A DNA stretch of 64,000 nucleotides, taken from contig NZ_CP030059.1 of assembly GCF_015291745.1 (NCBI RefSeq), positions 4,367,501-4,431,500 of the forward strand, read 5' to 3'. The DNA comes from Bradyrhizobium sp. CCBAU 53351. GTDB lineage: Bacteria; Pseudomonadota; Alphaproteobacteria; Rhizobiales; Xanthobacteraceae. The notes under the pieces are model-generated. The model saw nothing but the letters and a program-made list of their open reading frames with translations, was not told the origin of the DNA and did not search any database. Positions 17,006 through 25,489 of the stretch are shown here, piece by piece. Each line of letters starts with the position of its first letter. Positions within the stretch are counted from its first letter, which is position 1. The position numbers and the translations under genes are program-made.

Positions 17006-17033
17006 ACGTAGGAGCGAGGGATCTACTTTCAAG
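17006..17033 (-). promoter_or_regulatory. RpoH-type promoter of groES-groEL
   Basis: Minus strand: CTTG (17030-17033, in CTTGAAA), 18 bases, CTACGT (17006-17011). It fits the sigma-32 pattern and spacing found at the sHsp genes. Transcription would start near 16999, a leader of about 65 bases. Confidence 0.7.
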
Positions 17034-17231
17034 GGGAAGGAAGAAAATTTTTGGCGGCGAAGGCCGGCTCGTCGCTATCGCTCGCGGCTCGCATCCGGAG
17101 AGTCTTCCCCAGCGTCCAGAATCGCTCGCCGCGCGTTGAAAACTGAGATCATCAAACCGAGATGTTTTCTCGGCTGCGGAGCAAACTCTGCGCAGCAAAT
17201 TGGAGCATCTTCGAAAGGAGGATAACCAGAG

Positions 17232-17462
17232 ATGCGGACTTTATTGGTACTTGCTGCTCTACTCGGGATGGTGGTTTCGCTGCAGGCGAAAGAAGCGGAT
17301 TCGTCGCGAGCGGTGCGAAGCTCCGACGCCGCGGTTAAGCAGTTTGTCAGCAATCAAAGCGGCCAGCCGCGCGGCAAGCCCGCAAGAACAAGGTCCGAGG
17401 GCGGCAAGGACCGTGAATTCTCGGCGGAAGCCATCGTGCCTGATATCTGCACCGGCTGCTGA
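17232..17462 (+). CDS. Small secreted protein with C-terminal CxxC-like tail
   Basis: A 76-residue protein with a signal peptide (MRTLLVLAALLGMVVSLQA, likely cut before KEAD), then a basic, low-complexity middle (SGQPRGKPARTRSEGGKD) and the ending DICTGC. The two C-terminal Cys could bind metal or form a disulfide. AAAGGAGG lies at good distance from the ATG. It is divergent from groES and convergent with rpoH, and is closed by a strong hairpin. No family recognised. Confidence 0.7.
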   Translation: MRTLLVLAALLGMVVSLQAKEADSSRAVRSSDAAVKQFVSNQSGQPRGKPARTRSEGGKDREFSAEAIVPDICTGC

Positions 17463-17481
17463 TCCATCGATCAGCAGCCGG
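17452..17481. terminator. Strong hairpin between convergent small gene and rpoH
   Basis: Perfect 12-bp stem CCGGCTGCTGAT (17452-17463) and ATCAGCAGCCGG (17470-17481), loop of 6. A CTTTT run follows 8 bases later on the plus strand. It overlaps the stop codon of the small gene and lies 24 bases from the rpoH stop, so it may serve both directions. Confidence 0.7.
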
Positions 17482-17505
17482 CCAGCGGTCTTTTGTGTTC
17501 TGCTT

Positions 17506-18399
17506 CTAGTATGCGCTTGCTGAAGCAGCCTCAAAATCCGGAAGGCGTACGCACATCATCGTCTTGATGCGCTTCAACGCACGCTGCTCGATCTGGCGGA
17601 TACGCTCACGAGAAATCCCGAAGGTATTGGCAAGATCGTCAAGCGTGCTTTGCTCTTCCGCCATGTAACGGGCTTCGACGATGGTGCGTTCTCGCGGAGA
17701 GAGCGCACTCAGCGCCTCCGAGAGTGCGGCCTTCTGCCGTTCACGGTCTCCGGCATCCACAAGCTGGGTTTCAGGATCAGGAGATGAATCGGCGAGCCTG
17801 TCTTGCCATTGCTCGCCTTCTTCGTCACTGAGCTGAACGTTCAGCGTCATGTCGCCACGGATCCGTCCGTTCATCTCGACGACGTCGGTTTCCCTAACTT
17901 GAAGATGTTCCGAGATCTGCTTCACCTGCTCCGGCGAAAGCTCGCCATCGTCCGGCGCACCAAGGCGTCTCTTCAACTTTCGAAGGTTGAAGAACAGCTT
18001 TTTTTGCGCTGCAGTTGTGCCGAGCTTGACGAGTGACCACGATCTCAGGACGAACTCCTGCACGGACGCCCTGATCCACCAGGCGGCATAGGTCGCCAGG
18101 CGAAATCCCTTCTCAGGGTCGAACCGCTTGACGGCCAGCATCAATCCGACGTTGGCTTCCGAGATGAGATCGGCGATGGGCAATCCATAGCGCCGATATT
18201 TCAGCGCGATCTTGGCAGCCAATCGTAGATGGCTCGTCACCAGACGGTAGGCAGCTTCGCGATCCCCGGAATCGCGAAGACGCCTTGCATACATCACTTC
18301 TTCGGATGCATCGAGCAGCGGGAAGCTACGGATCTCCTGCAGATACCGCGACAACCCGGCTTCCGAATGGATGGCAGGGAGGGCTGACTTGATTGACAT
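17506..18399 (-). CDS. rpoH: RNA polymerase sigma-32 factor RpoH
   Basis: A 297-residue heat-shock sigma factor. Region 2 contains LRLAAKIALKYRRYGLPIAD and FDPEKGFRLATYAAWWIRAS; the RpoH box QKKLFFNLRKLKRRL identifies the sigma-32 subfamily. Region 4 carries the helix-turn-helix LDDLANTFGISRERIRQIEQ. Start 18399 is set by AGGAGG at 18407-18412. The leader is unusual: a ROSE-type thermometer plus a 39-codon ORF whose stop touches the rpoH binding site. An EcfG-like box lies upstream. The RpoH-type promoters in this block are natural targets. It is probably one of several RpoH paralogues of the host. Confidence 0.95.
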   Translation of the reverse strand: MSIKSALPAIHSEAGLSRYLQEIRSFPLLDASEEVMYARRLRDSGDREAAYRLVTSHLRLAAKIALKYRRYGLPIADLISEANVGLMLAVKRFDPEKGFRLATYAAWWIRASVQEFVLRSWSLVKLGTTAAQKKLFFNLRKLKRRLGAPDDGELSPEQVKQISEHLQVRETDVVEMNGRIRGDMTLNVQLSDEEGEQWQDRLADSSPDPETQLVDAGDRERQKAALSEALSALSPRERTIVEARYMAEEQSTLDDLANTFGISRERIRQIEQRALKRIKTMMCVRLPDFEAASASAY

Positions 18400-18412
18400 G
18401 ACCTGCCCTCCT

Positions 18413-18532
18413 TCAGAAGCCATCGCCGCTCTTGAGCTCTAACGAGCGGCCAGAGGGAAGACGCAGCCGCGCGGACCCACCGAGGTGAGTGGGGCTGATC
18501 GACTGCCATGCGACGATACAGGTAGCTTTCAT
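18413..18532 (-). CDS. 39-codon leader ORF between ROSE element and rpoH
   Basis: ATG at 18532 stands 6 bases after the thermometer-masked GGAGGA, just where sHsp start codons stand in the other three leaders. The ORF encodes MKATCIVAWQSISPTHLGGS... and ends TGA at 18413-18415, directly abutting the AGGAGG of rpoH. The peptide resembles no sHsp. The layout suggests that heat opens the leader, ribosomes translate the short ORF and re-initiate or unmask the site at rpoH. A regulatory role is inferred. Confidence 0.6.
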   Translation of the reverse strand: MKATCIVAWQSISPTHLGGSARLRLPSGRSLELKSGDGF

Positions 18533-18627
18533 ATCCAAATCCTCCATGGAGCAAAATGGTACGAGCCGCCGTGTCGCCTGGCTTAGCTGGGCCCTGAGGC
18601 GCCCAACGGCACTCAGGCCGGCGGCGC
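18533..18627 (-). promoter_or_regulatory. ROSE-type RNA thermometer upstream of rpoH
   Basis: Minus-strand leader with a stem GGCCTGAG...CTCAGGGCC and, at its end, TTGCT (complement of 18550-18554) opposite AGGA (18540-18543) in the arrangement TTGCTCCATGGAGGA. Same signature as the three sHsp leaders, but here in front of a short ORF and rpoH. Confidence 0.75.
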
Positions 18628-18633
18628 CAAAAG

Positions 18634-18658
18634 AACTGCGAACCCAATGGGTTGTTCC
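18634..18658 (-). promoter_or_regulatory. Putative EcfG-type promoter of the rpoH transcript
   Basis: Minus strand: GGAAC (18654-18658), 16 bases, AGTT (18634-18637), giving a transcript start near 18627 and a leader that contains the whole ROSE element and leader ORF. In Sinorhizobium meliloti the general-stress sigma RpoE2 is known to drive rpoH2, a precedent for this wiring. Confidence 0.5.
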
Positions 18659-18663
18659 CAGTA

Positions 18664-19533
18664 TCAGCTAGCTAATTCGTCGGAAGCCAAGCTGCCGCGG
18701 CCCGATAAGGCGGAGGACGCGTGCGGCCTACTCTCCTGCCTGCCATGACCTTCTCGATCGAGGTGAAGTGCGAATCCGCTTGTGCCGGGAGCCTCTAGCC
18801 CGGCGCGGAGTTGCATGCTCGGGATCAGGTAATCGCCACCATTCTGTCGCCGGTACGGAATGGGCGCGGTGGTCGCGAGCGCGCGCATCCGCTCACGCAA
18901 TTCTTCGGCAATAGGCGCAAAACCGGCGTCGTCCAGCCGGTCCACGCGATAGACCACGAAGGGCGGAAGGACTTCATAGCCGGGATAGTAGAGAATGCCG
19001 TGATTGATGGGGAACAGCAGGTCGTCGATCGGCCCGTTGACGCCGCGATCGGAATAGTGCTCCTCCCATCCACCGGCAGTCACGACCAGCATCGCGCGCT
19101 TGCCCTTCAAAGTCCCGTCGCCATAGCGATCGCCCCACCGCTTGTCGCTGTGTTCGCCGACCCCATACGCGAACCCGTAGGCGAACACCCGGTCGACCCA
19201 GCCCTTGAGGATCGCCGGCATCGAAAACCACCACAGCGGAAACTGCAGAATCAGGACATCCGCCCATAACAGCTTTTCGATCTCGGCTTTCACGTCGCTG
19301 GTCAACGAGCCCGCCTCGAAAGCCTGCTTGGAGGCCGCGGCCGGCTTGAGCCGTTCACCTTGCCCGAGCGACGGAAAGTCCCCCCTGCCGACCTCCGACT
19401 TCCAGCCCTGGCCATAGAGATCCGACACCTGCACGTCGTGCCCGAGCCGCTCGAGTTCCCTCACAGCGACGTCTAGCAGCGCGCCGTTCAGCGAGCGCGG
19501 CTCCGGATGGGCGAAGACAATCAATACTTTCAT
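18664..19533 (-). CDS. NAD(P)H:quinone oxidoreductase, flavodoxin-like fold
   Basis: A 289-residue flavoprotein of the NQO1/KefF/MdaB superfamily, reducing quinones by two electrons with NAD(P)H and FAD or FMN. It starts MKVLIVFAHPEPRSLNGALL, with the family ILQFPLWWFSMPAILKGWVDRVF near residue 100 and TAGGWEEHYSDRG near 155. About 30 residues at the C-terminus (from HLDREGHGRQES on) go beyond the usual end and are basic and low-complexity. The AGGAGGTG before ATG 19533 is strong. It is divergent from a LysR regulator that probably controls it in response to electrophiles or oxidants. Confidence 0.9.
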   Translation of the reverse strand: MKVLIVFAHPEPRSLNGALLDVAVRELERLGHDVQVSDLYGQGWKSEVGRGDFPSLGQGERLKPAAASKQAFEAGSLTSDVKAEIEKLLWADVLILQFPLWWFSMPAILKGWVDRVFAYGFAYGVGEHSDKRWGDRYGDGTLKGKRAMLVVTAGGWEEHYSDRGVNGPIDDLLFPINHGILYYPGYEVLPPFVVYRVDRLDDAGFAPIAEELRERMRALATTAPIPYRRQNGGDYLIPSMQLRAGLEAPGTSGFALHLDREGHGRQESRPHASSALSGRGSLASDELAS

Positions 19534-19623
19534 GACAGCACCTCCTGATGAGTGACGTTGATCAGGTGGCGCGCAAGGCGGCGATCTAGTAGATGTCAGT
19601 AATGGATATGATTATGCCGAAAA
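19534..19623. promoter_or_regulatory. Divergent control region of quinone reductase and LysR regulator
   Basis: A 90-base gap holding both 5' ends. It is AT-richer than its flanks near 19595-19625 and contains a short dyad-like run (TAATGGATATGATTATG) where a LysR tetramer could bind. The exact box cannot be set. Confidence 0.4.
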
Positions 19624-20556
19624 ATGGATAAATCAGAAGTCACGCTTGAGCGCATGCGCACCTTCGTCCGGGTCGCCGAGCGGGGCAATCTGTCCGCGGT
19701 CGCGCGCGAGCTGGAAGTCGGGCAGTCAACGGTGACGCGCCATTTGCGGGAGCTAGAGGACGCGGTCGGCGTGCCGCTGCTCAGCAGAACCACGCGCCGG
19801 GTGACGATGACTGAAGAGGGGGCGCGCTATTATCGCCACTGCGTCCAGATCCTCCGCCAGGTTGATTTGGCCGGCGAGGAAGCGCGCAGCACACGCGGCG
19901 CGGCAGCGGGTACGGTACGCATCTCGTGTACCGCGGCCTTCGGAGTACTGCACGTCAGCCGATTCATCTTCGCTTTTCAGGACCGCCATCCGGACATCCT
20001 GGTTGATCTCAGCCTCACGGATGAGCGCATCGACCTCGTGCAGGAAGGCGTCGATATTGCCCTCCGGCTTGGGCCACTTGGTGACAGCTCGATGAAGCTG
20101 AAGGCGCTGGGCCAATCCCGCCGAATGCTCGTCGCCGCACCGAGCTATCTAGCCGAACGCGGCAAGCCGGCGCGGCCGCAAGACTTGGCAGATCACGAAG
20201 GCGTCAGGATGTCTAATATCGCAGGCAGCGATCTACTCGTACTGCATGGTCAGCGCGGCGGGCGCCATGTGGTGCCATTCGGGGGGCGCTTGCGCGTTGA
20301 TCATGGACTTGCAGCAAGAGAGGCCCTCGTAGCCGGACGCGGGATAGCGCCTGCACATCTCTGGCTGGTCGAGGATCTCCTCGCCGCTAACAAGCTCGAA
20401 GTGGTGCTTCCCGAATTTTCGCCACCGTCCGTTCCGCTGAACATGCTGATCGTACCGGAACGGTTGGGCATCGCCCGAGTGCGCTTGTTGGCCGATTTTC
20501 TCTCGGCACAAATCGCGCAAACACCTGGGATCAAAAAGCCGTCGCATGGAGCCTAG
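19624..20556 (+). CDS. LysR family regulator of the quinone reductase gene
   Basis: A 310-residue LysR-type regulator of the large CrgA/DmlR-like group. Winged HTH at about residues 5-65 (RMRTFVRVAERGNLSAVARE, then STVTRHLRELEDAVGVPLLS) and an effector domain at about 95-295 with TVRISCTAAFGVLHV and VDIALRLGPLGDSSM. No obvious ribosome binding site is seen before ATG 19624, but it gives the standard N-terminus. LysR genes divergent from flavodoxin-type quinone reductases usually activate them under oxidative or electrophile stress; the ligand is not evident. Confidence 0.9.
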   Translation: MDKSEVTLERMRTFVRVAERGNLSAVARELEVGQSTVTRHLRELEDAVGVPLLSRTTRRVTMTEEGARYYRHCVQILRQVDLAGEEARSTRGAAAGTVRISCTAAFGVLHVSRFIFAFQDRHPDILVDLSLTDERIDLVQEGVDIALRLGPLGDSSMKLKALGQSRRMLVAAPSYLAERGKPARPQDLADHEGVRMSNIAGSDLLVLHGQRGGRHVVPFGGRLRVDHGLAAREALVAGRGIAPAHLWLVEDLLAANKLEVVLPEFSPPSVPLNMLIVPERLGIARVRLLADFLSAQIAQTPGIKKPSHGA

Positions 20557-20858
20557 CGATCGGTCGATAGCGCAGCCGAACCTGCGAGGGTGCTTCACCA
20601 GTCGTGTGCCCTGCCTGCCCTGCTTTTCCGGTAACGAAGAGACCGGGCCACGATGGAAGCCGGAGCGGCGGCCCAGCCCCCACCGATTCTGCGAAATACA
20701 GCAACCACTCCGAGACTTTCGCCGGCTCATCATCAACGTTGTTCTGCTATTCTGATTCTCTCGACCTCCATTTTCTCCGTCCCACAACTGATGACAGCGC
20801 GAGCAAGCAAGTCGCGCGCCCTGAACGAAGGCCCGGCGGGAACCGGGCCTTCTTTTCA
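20557..20858. other. Gap downstream of the LysR gene
   Basis: No gene recognised. Contains the hairpin at 20827-20852 and otherwise nothing I can assign. Confidence 0.4.
20827..20852 (+). terminator. Intrinsic terminator
   Basis: Perfect 10-bp stem GAAGGCCCGG (20827-20836) with CCGGGCCTTC (20843-20852), loop CGGGAA, followed by TTTT on the plus strand. It would end LysR-side transcription, and lies just beyond the 3' end of the IS-split gene on the minus strand. Confidence 0.75.
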
Positions 20859-20980
20859 TCACCAGTACCAGTACGGATAAACCGGAGGATAATAGCGGAC
20901 TACCCGGTACGGACGGCCATAGTAGTAGGGCGGGCCATAGACCGGTCCATAATAGACTGGTGGTGCAGTGGCGGCCGCTA

Positions 20981-22165
20981 GTCATCTGGAACGCAAGTTC
21001 GTCACATTAGTTGATAGCTCGAAGCTCTACAGAGGAGAGTGCTCGTGGCGAATGCGGGTGTGCGAGGCCGGCCGATTGCGCCGTTGGTGCTGAGTCAGCA
21101 GGAGCGGACGTACCTGGAGAGGCAAGTTCGTCGTCATCGTGTTGCCCGGTCGCTATCTGAGCGATGCCGCGCGATCCTGCGATGCGCGGATGGATTGCCT
21201 AGCAAGTCTGTGGCTGCCGAACTCGGCCTCCACGAACACACCGTTGGCAAGTGGCGTCGCCGATTTTTGAAGGACCGCTGTGATGGCCTGCTTGACGAGG
21301 CACGCCCTGGCCGCCCTCGAACCATCAACGATGATCAGGTTGCCGCGGTGATCGAGCGGACGTTGCGGACGACGCCAGCCGATGCGACGCACTGGTCGAT
21401 CCGCTCGATGGCTGCGGAAACCGGCTTTTCCCACACCACGATCCGCCGAATGTGGGCGGCGTTCGGCTTGCAGCCGCACCGTAGCCAGACATTCAAGCTA
21501 TCGAGCGATCCGCTGTTCGTCGACAAGGTACGCGACATCGTCGGCCTTTACCTGTCCCCACCGAACCGAGCCCTTGTTCTGAGCATCGATGAGAAAAGCC
21601 AGATTCAGGCACTCGATCGCGAGCAGCCGGTCTTGCCGATGATGCCCGGCATACCGGAGCGTCGTACGCACAGCTATGTGCGGCATGGTACGACCACGCT
21701 GTTTGCCGCGCTCGATGTCGCCTCGGGGTTCGTCATCGGCAAATGCTACAAGCGCCACCGGGCAGTCGAGTTCTTGAAGTTTCTAAAAGAGATCGATGCT
21801 CAAGTCCCTGAAGGCCTCGATGTCCATATCGTCATGGACAACTACGCCACCCACAAGACACCCAGGATCAAAGCGTGGCTCGCCCGTCGGCCGCATTATC
21901 ATGTCCACTTCACGCCGACTTCCGCGTCATGGATCAATCAGGTCGAACGCTGGTTCGCTGAGCTCACCAGAAAGCAGATCCAGCGAGGTGTTCACACCTC
22001 CGTCAGGCAGCTCGAGGCCGATATCCGTACCTTCATCGACCTGCACAACAAAAATCCCAAGCCCTTCAAATGGACCAAGTCCGCAGACCAGATTTTGGCT
22101 TCCGTCAAACGCTTCTGCCACAAAGCCCAGCAGACTTTATGTGGCGAACTTTAGATTCACGTGAC
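20981..22165 (+). mobile_element. IS630-family insertion sequence, complete
   Basis: About 1185 bp. The ends are imperfect inverted repeats of about 26 bp (left GTCATCTGGAACGC..., right complement GTCACGTGAATCTA...; both share AAGTTCG-CACAT further in). The element is flanked by TA (20979-20980 and 22166-22167) inside CTAG on both sides, the target preference of IS630 elements. One intact transposase gene. The clean ends and intact gene suggest a recent insertion. Confidence 0.9.
21045..22154 (+). CDS. IS630 family transposase
   Basis: A 369-residue DDE transposase. An N-terminal HTH (about 30-75: [20 protein letters not shown], then [13 protein letters not shown]) is followed by a second winged helix (about 110-150). 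The DDE catalytic core has Asp in [10 protein letters not shown], Asp in [11 protein letters not shown] and Glu in [12 protein letters not shown]. The GTG at 21045 is preferred, with AGAGGAG at good distance; a GTG at 21039 is too close to it. Length and motifs are those of an intact, probably active enzyme. Confidence 0.95.
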   Translation: MANAGVRGRPIAPLVLSQQERTYLERQVRRHRVARSLSERCRAILRCADGLPSKSVAAELGLHEHTVGKWRRRFLKDRCDGLLDEARPGRPRTINDDQVAAVIERTLRTTPADATHWSIRSMAAETGFSHTTIRRMWAAFGLQPHRSQTFKLSSDPLFVDKVRDIVGLYLSPPNRALVLSIDEKSQIQALDREQPVLPMMPGIPERRTHSYVRHGTTTLFAALDVASGFVIGKCYKRHRAVEFLKFLKEIDAQVPEGLDVHIVMDNYATHKTPRIKAWLARRPHYHVHFTPTSASWINQVERWFAELTRKQIQRGVHTSVRQLEADIRTFIDLHNKNPKPFKWTKSADQILASVKRFCHKAQQTLCGEL

Positions 22166-22399
22166 TAGTGTTCCAGCAAACAATCCGAGAGCAAGCCCGG
22201 GACCGATACCTGGACCGCCCCAGCCATGATGACGCCAATGGGCCGAAGCCGACGCAACTGATCCGATGAGGAGCGTTGCCGCCGCGACGACTGCAAGAGC
22301 AAGCTTTCTCATGTCGTTTTCCTCAAGTTACTACGCGCTCTGCGCACTTGTCTCCTTGTCATGGTCCACTTCGCCGAACCTCGGTTCGGCTATACAGTG

Positions 22400-22427
22400 A
22401 ATTAGAACTGTCCGGGACGAGTTCAAG
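22400..22427 (-). promoter_or_regulatory. RpoH-type promoter of the IS-split secreted protein gene
   Basis: Minus strand: CTTG (22424-22427, in CTTGAAC), 18 bases, CTAATT (22400-22405). The leader of about 80 bases contains a perfect stem GCCGAACC-GAG-GGTTCGGC (22372-22390) but no TTGCT ROSE signature. Confidence 0.65.
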
Positions 22428-22566
22428 TAACTCATTGATGAGACCTGTCGATCTTTCCAGCGATTTGGCGGAGCCAAAAACCAGCATCAGGAGTTCTTCA
22501 CCTGCTCCGGCGTTCTCAACGCGCTGGTGGACCAGCTCTAGCTGGGGCGCGAAAATGAGCGCGCCG

Positions 22567-24408
22567 TTAAACCGCCCGGAGGCCTTCCTTCGGCATCTCC
22601 CGGATCAGCAGGTCAATATCGCTCTGCTCCAGCGTCTCCTTCTCAAGGAGCTTCTTTGCCGCGCGGTCCAGGATCGGACGCCGCGTGTTCAGTATGCCTT
22701 GGGTGCGCTGAAAGACCTGATCCACAATATCCTTTACCTCGCGGTCGATGGCTGCGGCGGTCTCCTCCGCGTAGCCACGCTCGCGAACTGGATAGGGCTG
22801 CTCAGGGCCTGCGAGGAAATTGCCGGGCTCGCGGTCATAGGCAACGCTGCCGAGCTTCTCCGACATCCCATAGCGTGTCACCATGCTCCGTGCGATGTCG
22901 GTCACCCGGCGCAGATCGTCGGCTGCTCCCGTCGATAGATGACCGAACACGATGAGCTCAGCTGCACGGCCGCCGAGCAGAACGGCCATTTTGTTTTCCA
23001 GCTCCTCCTTGGTCATCAAAAATCGGTCCTCGATCGGCCGCTGAATGGTGTAGCCGAGTGCACCGACCCCACGGGGTATAATCGAGACCTTGTGCACGGG
23101 ATCGACACCAGGCAAGGAAAGCGCGACCAGCGCGTGGCCCATCTCATGAAAAGCGACGATCTCACGTTCCTTGGGATTGAGCAGCCGGTTACGTTTTTCC
23201 AGGCCAGCTACCATGCGCTCCACCGCGTTATTGAAGTCGCTCATGCTTACCGCGTCGGCGCCGCGGCGGGTTGCCAGGAGTGCGGCCTCATTGACGAGGT
23301 TAGCCAGGTCGGCGCCGGTAAATCCCGGAGTCAAAGCTGCAACCGACTCCGGCTCGACGTTGCCGGCCAGTTGCACCTTTTTCATATGGACCTTGAGTAT
23401 CTCGATGCGTCCCTTTTTGTCGGGACGATCGACCAACACCTGACGATCGAAGCGGCCGGCGCGCAACAGCGCAGGATCAAGAATTTCAGGCCGGTTGGTT
23501 GCCGCAAGAATGACCAGACCCGATCGTGAGTCAAAACCGTCAAGTTCGACCAGAAGTTGGTTGAGCGTTTGCTCCTTCTCGTCGTGCCCTCCAGCAAACG
23601 GGCCGATGCCACGCGCTCGGCCAAGCGCGTCGAGCTCGTCAATAAAGATAATTGCCGGTGCCTTTTCGTGTGCCTGCCGGAACAGGTCGCGCACCCGTGC
23701 CGCGCCGACACCAACAAACATCTCCACGAATTCCGAACCCGAGATCGAGAAGAACGGAACTCGGGCTTCGCCTGCAACCGCCTTCGCCAGCAGGGTTTTG
23801 CCCGTGCCCGGCGGACCAACCAGCAGCACACCTTTCGGCATGCGACCGCCAAGCCGACCGTAATCGGTGGGATTCTTCAGGAAATCGACGACCTCGCGAA
23901 GCTCGTCCTTCGCTTCGTCGACACCGGCGACATCGGCAAAGGTGACGCCCGTGTTGGACTCGACATAGATCTTGGCCTTGCTCTTGCCGATCGCCATCAG
24001 GCCGCCGCCAAGGCCGCCGCCTTCAGCCATGCGACGGCCGATGTACCACCACAGCCCGAAGAATAACAGTACGGGCATCACCCACGAGAGGAGGTCGCGC
24101 AGAAATGTGCTCTCGATTTGTCCGGTAAAGCGGACGTTGTATTTCTCCAGTTCCTGCGCCACGTCCTGGTCGACACGCGTGGTCACAAATCTCTTCTGGC
24201 CGCCTGGCAGCGGCTCCTTGAGCGTACCCTGCAGGGTGCGATCGGAAATGCCGACGGCATCGATCTTTCCTTGATGCAGTAACTGCAGGTATTCGCTGTA
24301 GGGAATGACGGCAATTTGTGTGGCCGTTGCGACAAGATACTGGATGAAGAAGATCGCGAAAATAGCGGCGATGGTATATCCGACATTGAAGCGAGTTTTG
24401 TTGGTCAT
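22567..24408 (-). CDS. ftsH: ATP-dependent zinc metalloprotease FtsH (accessory copy)
   Basis: A 613-residue inner-membrane AAA+ protease that extracts and degrades membrane and some soluble proteins. Two membrane helices (about 10-32 and 104-124) flank a periplasmic domain. AAA: Walker A GPPGTGKT (198-205), pore loop MFVGVG (230-235), Walker B IIFIDELD (253-260), second region of homology [20 protein letters not shown] (303-322). Protease: HEMGH (421-425) with the third zinc ligand expected in the later TGAADDLRR region. Start 24408 gives the family N-terminus, but the frame is open for 116 codons further upstream and no good binding site precedes 24408. Divergent from sHsp copy 3. Confidence 0.93.
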   Translation of the reverse strand: MTNKTRFNVGYTIAAIFAIFFIQYLVATATQIAVIPYSEYLQLLHQGKIDAVGISDRTLQGTLKEPLPGGQKRFVTTRVDQDVAQELEKYNVRFTGQIESTFLRDLLSWVMPVLLFFGLWWYIGRRMAEGGGLGGGLMAIGKSKAKIYVESNTGVTFADVAGVDEAKDELREVVDFLKNPTDYGRLGGRMPKGVLLVGPPGTGKTLLAKAVAGEARVPFFSISGSEFVEMFVGVGAARVRDLFRQAHEKAPAIIFIDELDALGRARGIGPFAGGHDEKEQTLNQLLVELDGFDSRSGLVILAATNRPEILDPALLRAGRFDRQVLVDRPDKKGRIEILKVHMKKVQLAGNVEPESVAALTPGFTGADLANLVNEAALLATRRGADAVSMSDFNNAVERMVAGLEKRNRLLNPKEREIVAFHEMGHALVALSLPGVDPVHKVSIIPRGVGALGYTIQRPIEDRFLMTKEELENKMAVLLGGRAAELIVFGHLSTGAADDLRRVTDIARSMVTRYGMSEKLGSVAYDREPGNFLAGPEQPYPVRERGYAEETAAAIDREVKDIVDQVFQRTQGILNTRRPILDRAAKKLLEKETLEQSDIDLLIREMPKEGLRAV

Positions 24409-24772
24409 GCAGAAACTCGATGCAAAGGGCCCGGAAGCAGCTTCCCCGAATCGACCGGATAATCGGCGGTTGGCGCGGCACTGCACCAAACACTCTGGCG
24501 TGGCATTGGTTTCAACCAGGTCCTGACGGAACCGGACGTAGCCCCGTCGGGCGATCTCGACTGCGGCAGTCCGCCTGGGCAGAGGCTCCGCACCTCGTAA
24601 GCCGTCGACTGCCACTTTGACTTCTGCGCGTTCGGCCCGCTCGTAGATCTCAACGTCCAGGGTCGCGTACGCGGGAGGGAATGGCTGCCGCACTCGCGGG
24701 GGTGTGGGCGTATCTCCACTGCGGCCGCCGAAAGCGAAGTTGAGCAGGCTTTGCACCAGCGGCGGCGGACCT

Positions 24773-24800
24773 CTTGAAACCTAACCAGTGGGTTCTAATT
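24773..24800 (+). promoter_or_regulatory. RpoH-type promoter of sHsp copy 3
   Basis: CTTG (24773-24776, in CTTGAAA), 18 bases, CTAATT (24795-24800); the same boxes and spacing as the promoter at 4649-4676. It lies in the short gap next to the open frame upstream of ftsH. Confidence 0.72.
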
Positions 24801-24806
24801 CAAAGA

Positions 24807-24916
24807 GTGCGGTGCGGATCGCGCTGCACCGGACGCCTGTCGAGGGTCCGGTTTTCGGGCGCCGGACGCGGTGTCCGGCGCTCATAAACCATGTTGCTCA
24901 AGTGGAGGATGTGGCT
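24807..24916 (+). promoter_or_regulatory. ROSE-type RNA thermometer in the sHsp (copy 3) leader
   Basis: A leader of about 110 bases with a perfect 9-bp hairpin (GCGCCGGAC/GTCCGGCGC, 24860-24882) and the terminal signature TTGCT (24894-24898) opposite AGGA (24906-24909) right before ATG 24917. Nearly the same as the leader at 4683-4798 over the last 25 bases. Confidence 0.82.
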
Positions 24917-25369
24917 ATGACTACCTTTGATTTTGCCCCCCTGTGGCGTTCGACGGTTGGTTTCGATCGCGTGTTCGATCTGCTCGAGGATTCCGTCCAA
25001 TGGACGGGCGACAATTACCCACCTTACAACATTGAGCGGGCCGACCAGGATCACTACCAGATCTCCCTCGCGCTAGCCGGCTTTGCACCGCATGAAATAA
25101 CCATTACTGCGGAGCAAAACGTACTCACGGTTGAAGGCCGAAAGGCCGATAAGGGCGACCACCAATACTTGTACCAGGGTATCTCCGTGCGTCCATTCCG
25201 GCATCAGTTTAACCTCGCCGAGTACGTGCAAGTGAAGCGCGCTTCGTTTGAAGACGGAATGCTCAAGATCGAGCTGGTACGTGAACTCCCCGAAGCTATG
25301 AAGCCACGGCAGATACCGATCCAAGCCGGCAACGACAACCAGAAGCTCGTGAACCAGCAAACGGCCTGA
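24917..25369 (+). CDS. Small heat-shock protein, IbpA/HspA type (copy 3)
   Basis: A 150-residue holdase, MTTFDFAPLWRSTVGFDRVF, closest to copy 1 in sequence. Alpha-crystallin domain at about 36-128 (DHYQISLALAGF, then MLKIELVRELPEA); the C-terminal anchor is IPI. Start 24917 is set by the thermometer-masked GGAGGA. An RpoH promoter and ROSE leader lie upstream, and two small genes of unknown function follow in the same direction after a gap of 120 bases. Divergent from ftsH, it makes an outward-facing heat-shock pair. Confidence 0.95.
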   Translation: MTTFDFAPLWRSTVGFDRVFDLLEDSVQWTGDNYPPYNIERADQDHYQISLALAGFAPHEITITAEQNVLTVEGRKADKGDHQYLYQGISVRPFRHQFNLAEYVQVKRASFEDGMLKIELVRELPEAMKPRQIPIQAGNDNQKLVNQQTA

Positions 25370-25489
25370 GTTCACTCGCCTGCTAGTCAGCGCGGTCTCC
25401 TCGCTCAGCTACCAGCGTGCACCGGACTGCGCGTGGACGCCTGATGGCAGAGCGAGCTCGCGTGGCCAGATTCAGCGAGAAAATACATG

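Larger units (their letters stand above)
20859..22312 (-). pseudogene. Small secreted Tyr/Pro-rich protein gene split by an IS630-family element
   Basis: The 5' part runs from ATG 22312 to about 22169 and encodes a signal peptide (MRKLALAVVAAATLLIGSVA) then HWRHHGWGGPGIGPG. The 3' part (20980 down to stop 20859-20861) encodes VYYGPVYGPPYYYGRPYRVV ending YPYWYW. Removing the insertion and keeping one CTAG rejoins both in a single frame of 88 codons (GTL then AAATAPP). Such His/Tyr/Pro-rich small exported proteins are common in Rhizobiales and have no known function. An RpoH-type promoter (22400-22427) and GAGGAAA binding site are intact, so a truncated secreted peptide is probably still made under heat. 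Confidence 0.85.

Noticed and set aside
16936..17231. CIRCE/HrcA operator before groES
   Set aside because: No TTAGCACTC-N9-GAGTGCTAA-like inverted repeat was found; a sigma-32-type promoter explains regulation.
22313..22399. ROSE element in the leader of the IS-split gene
   Set aside because: There is a strong hairpin but no TTGCT opposite the ribosome binding site (GAGGAAA).
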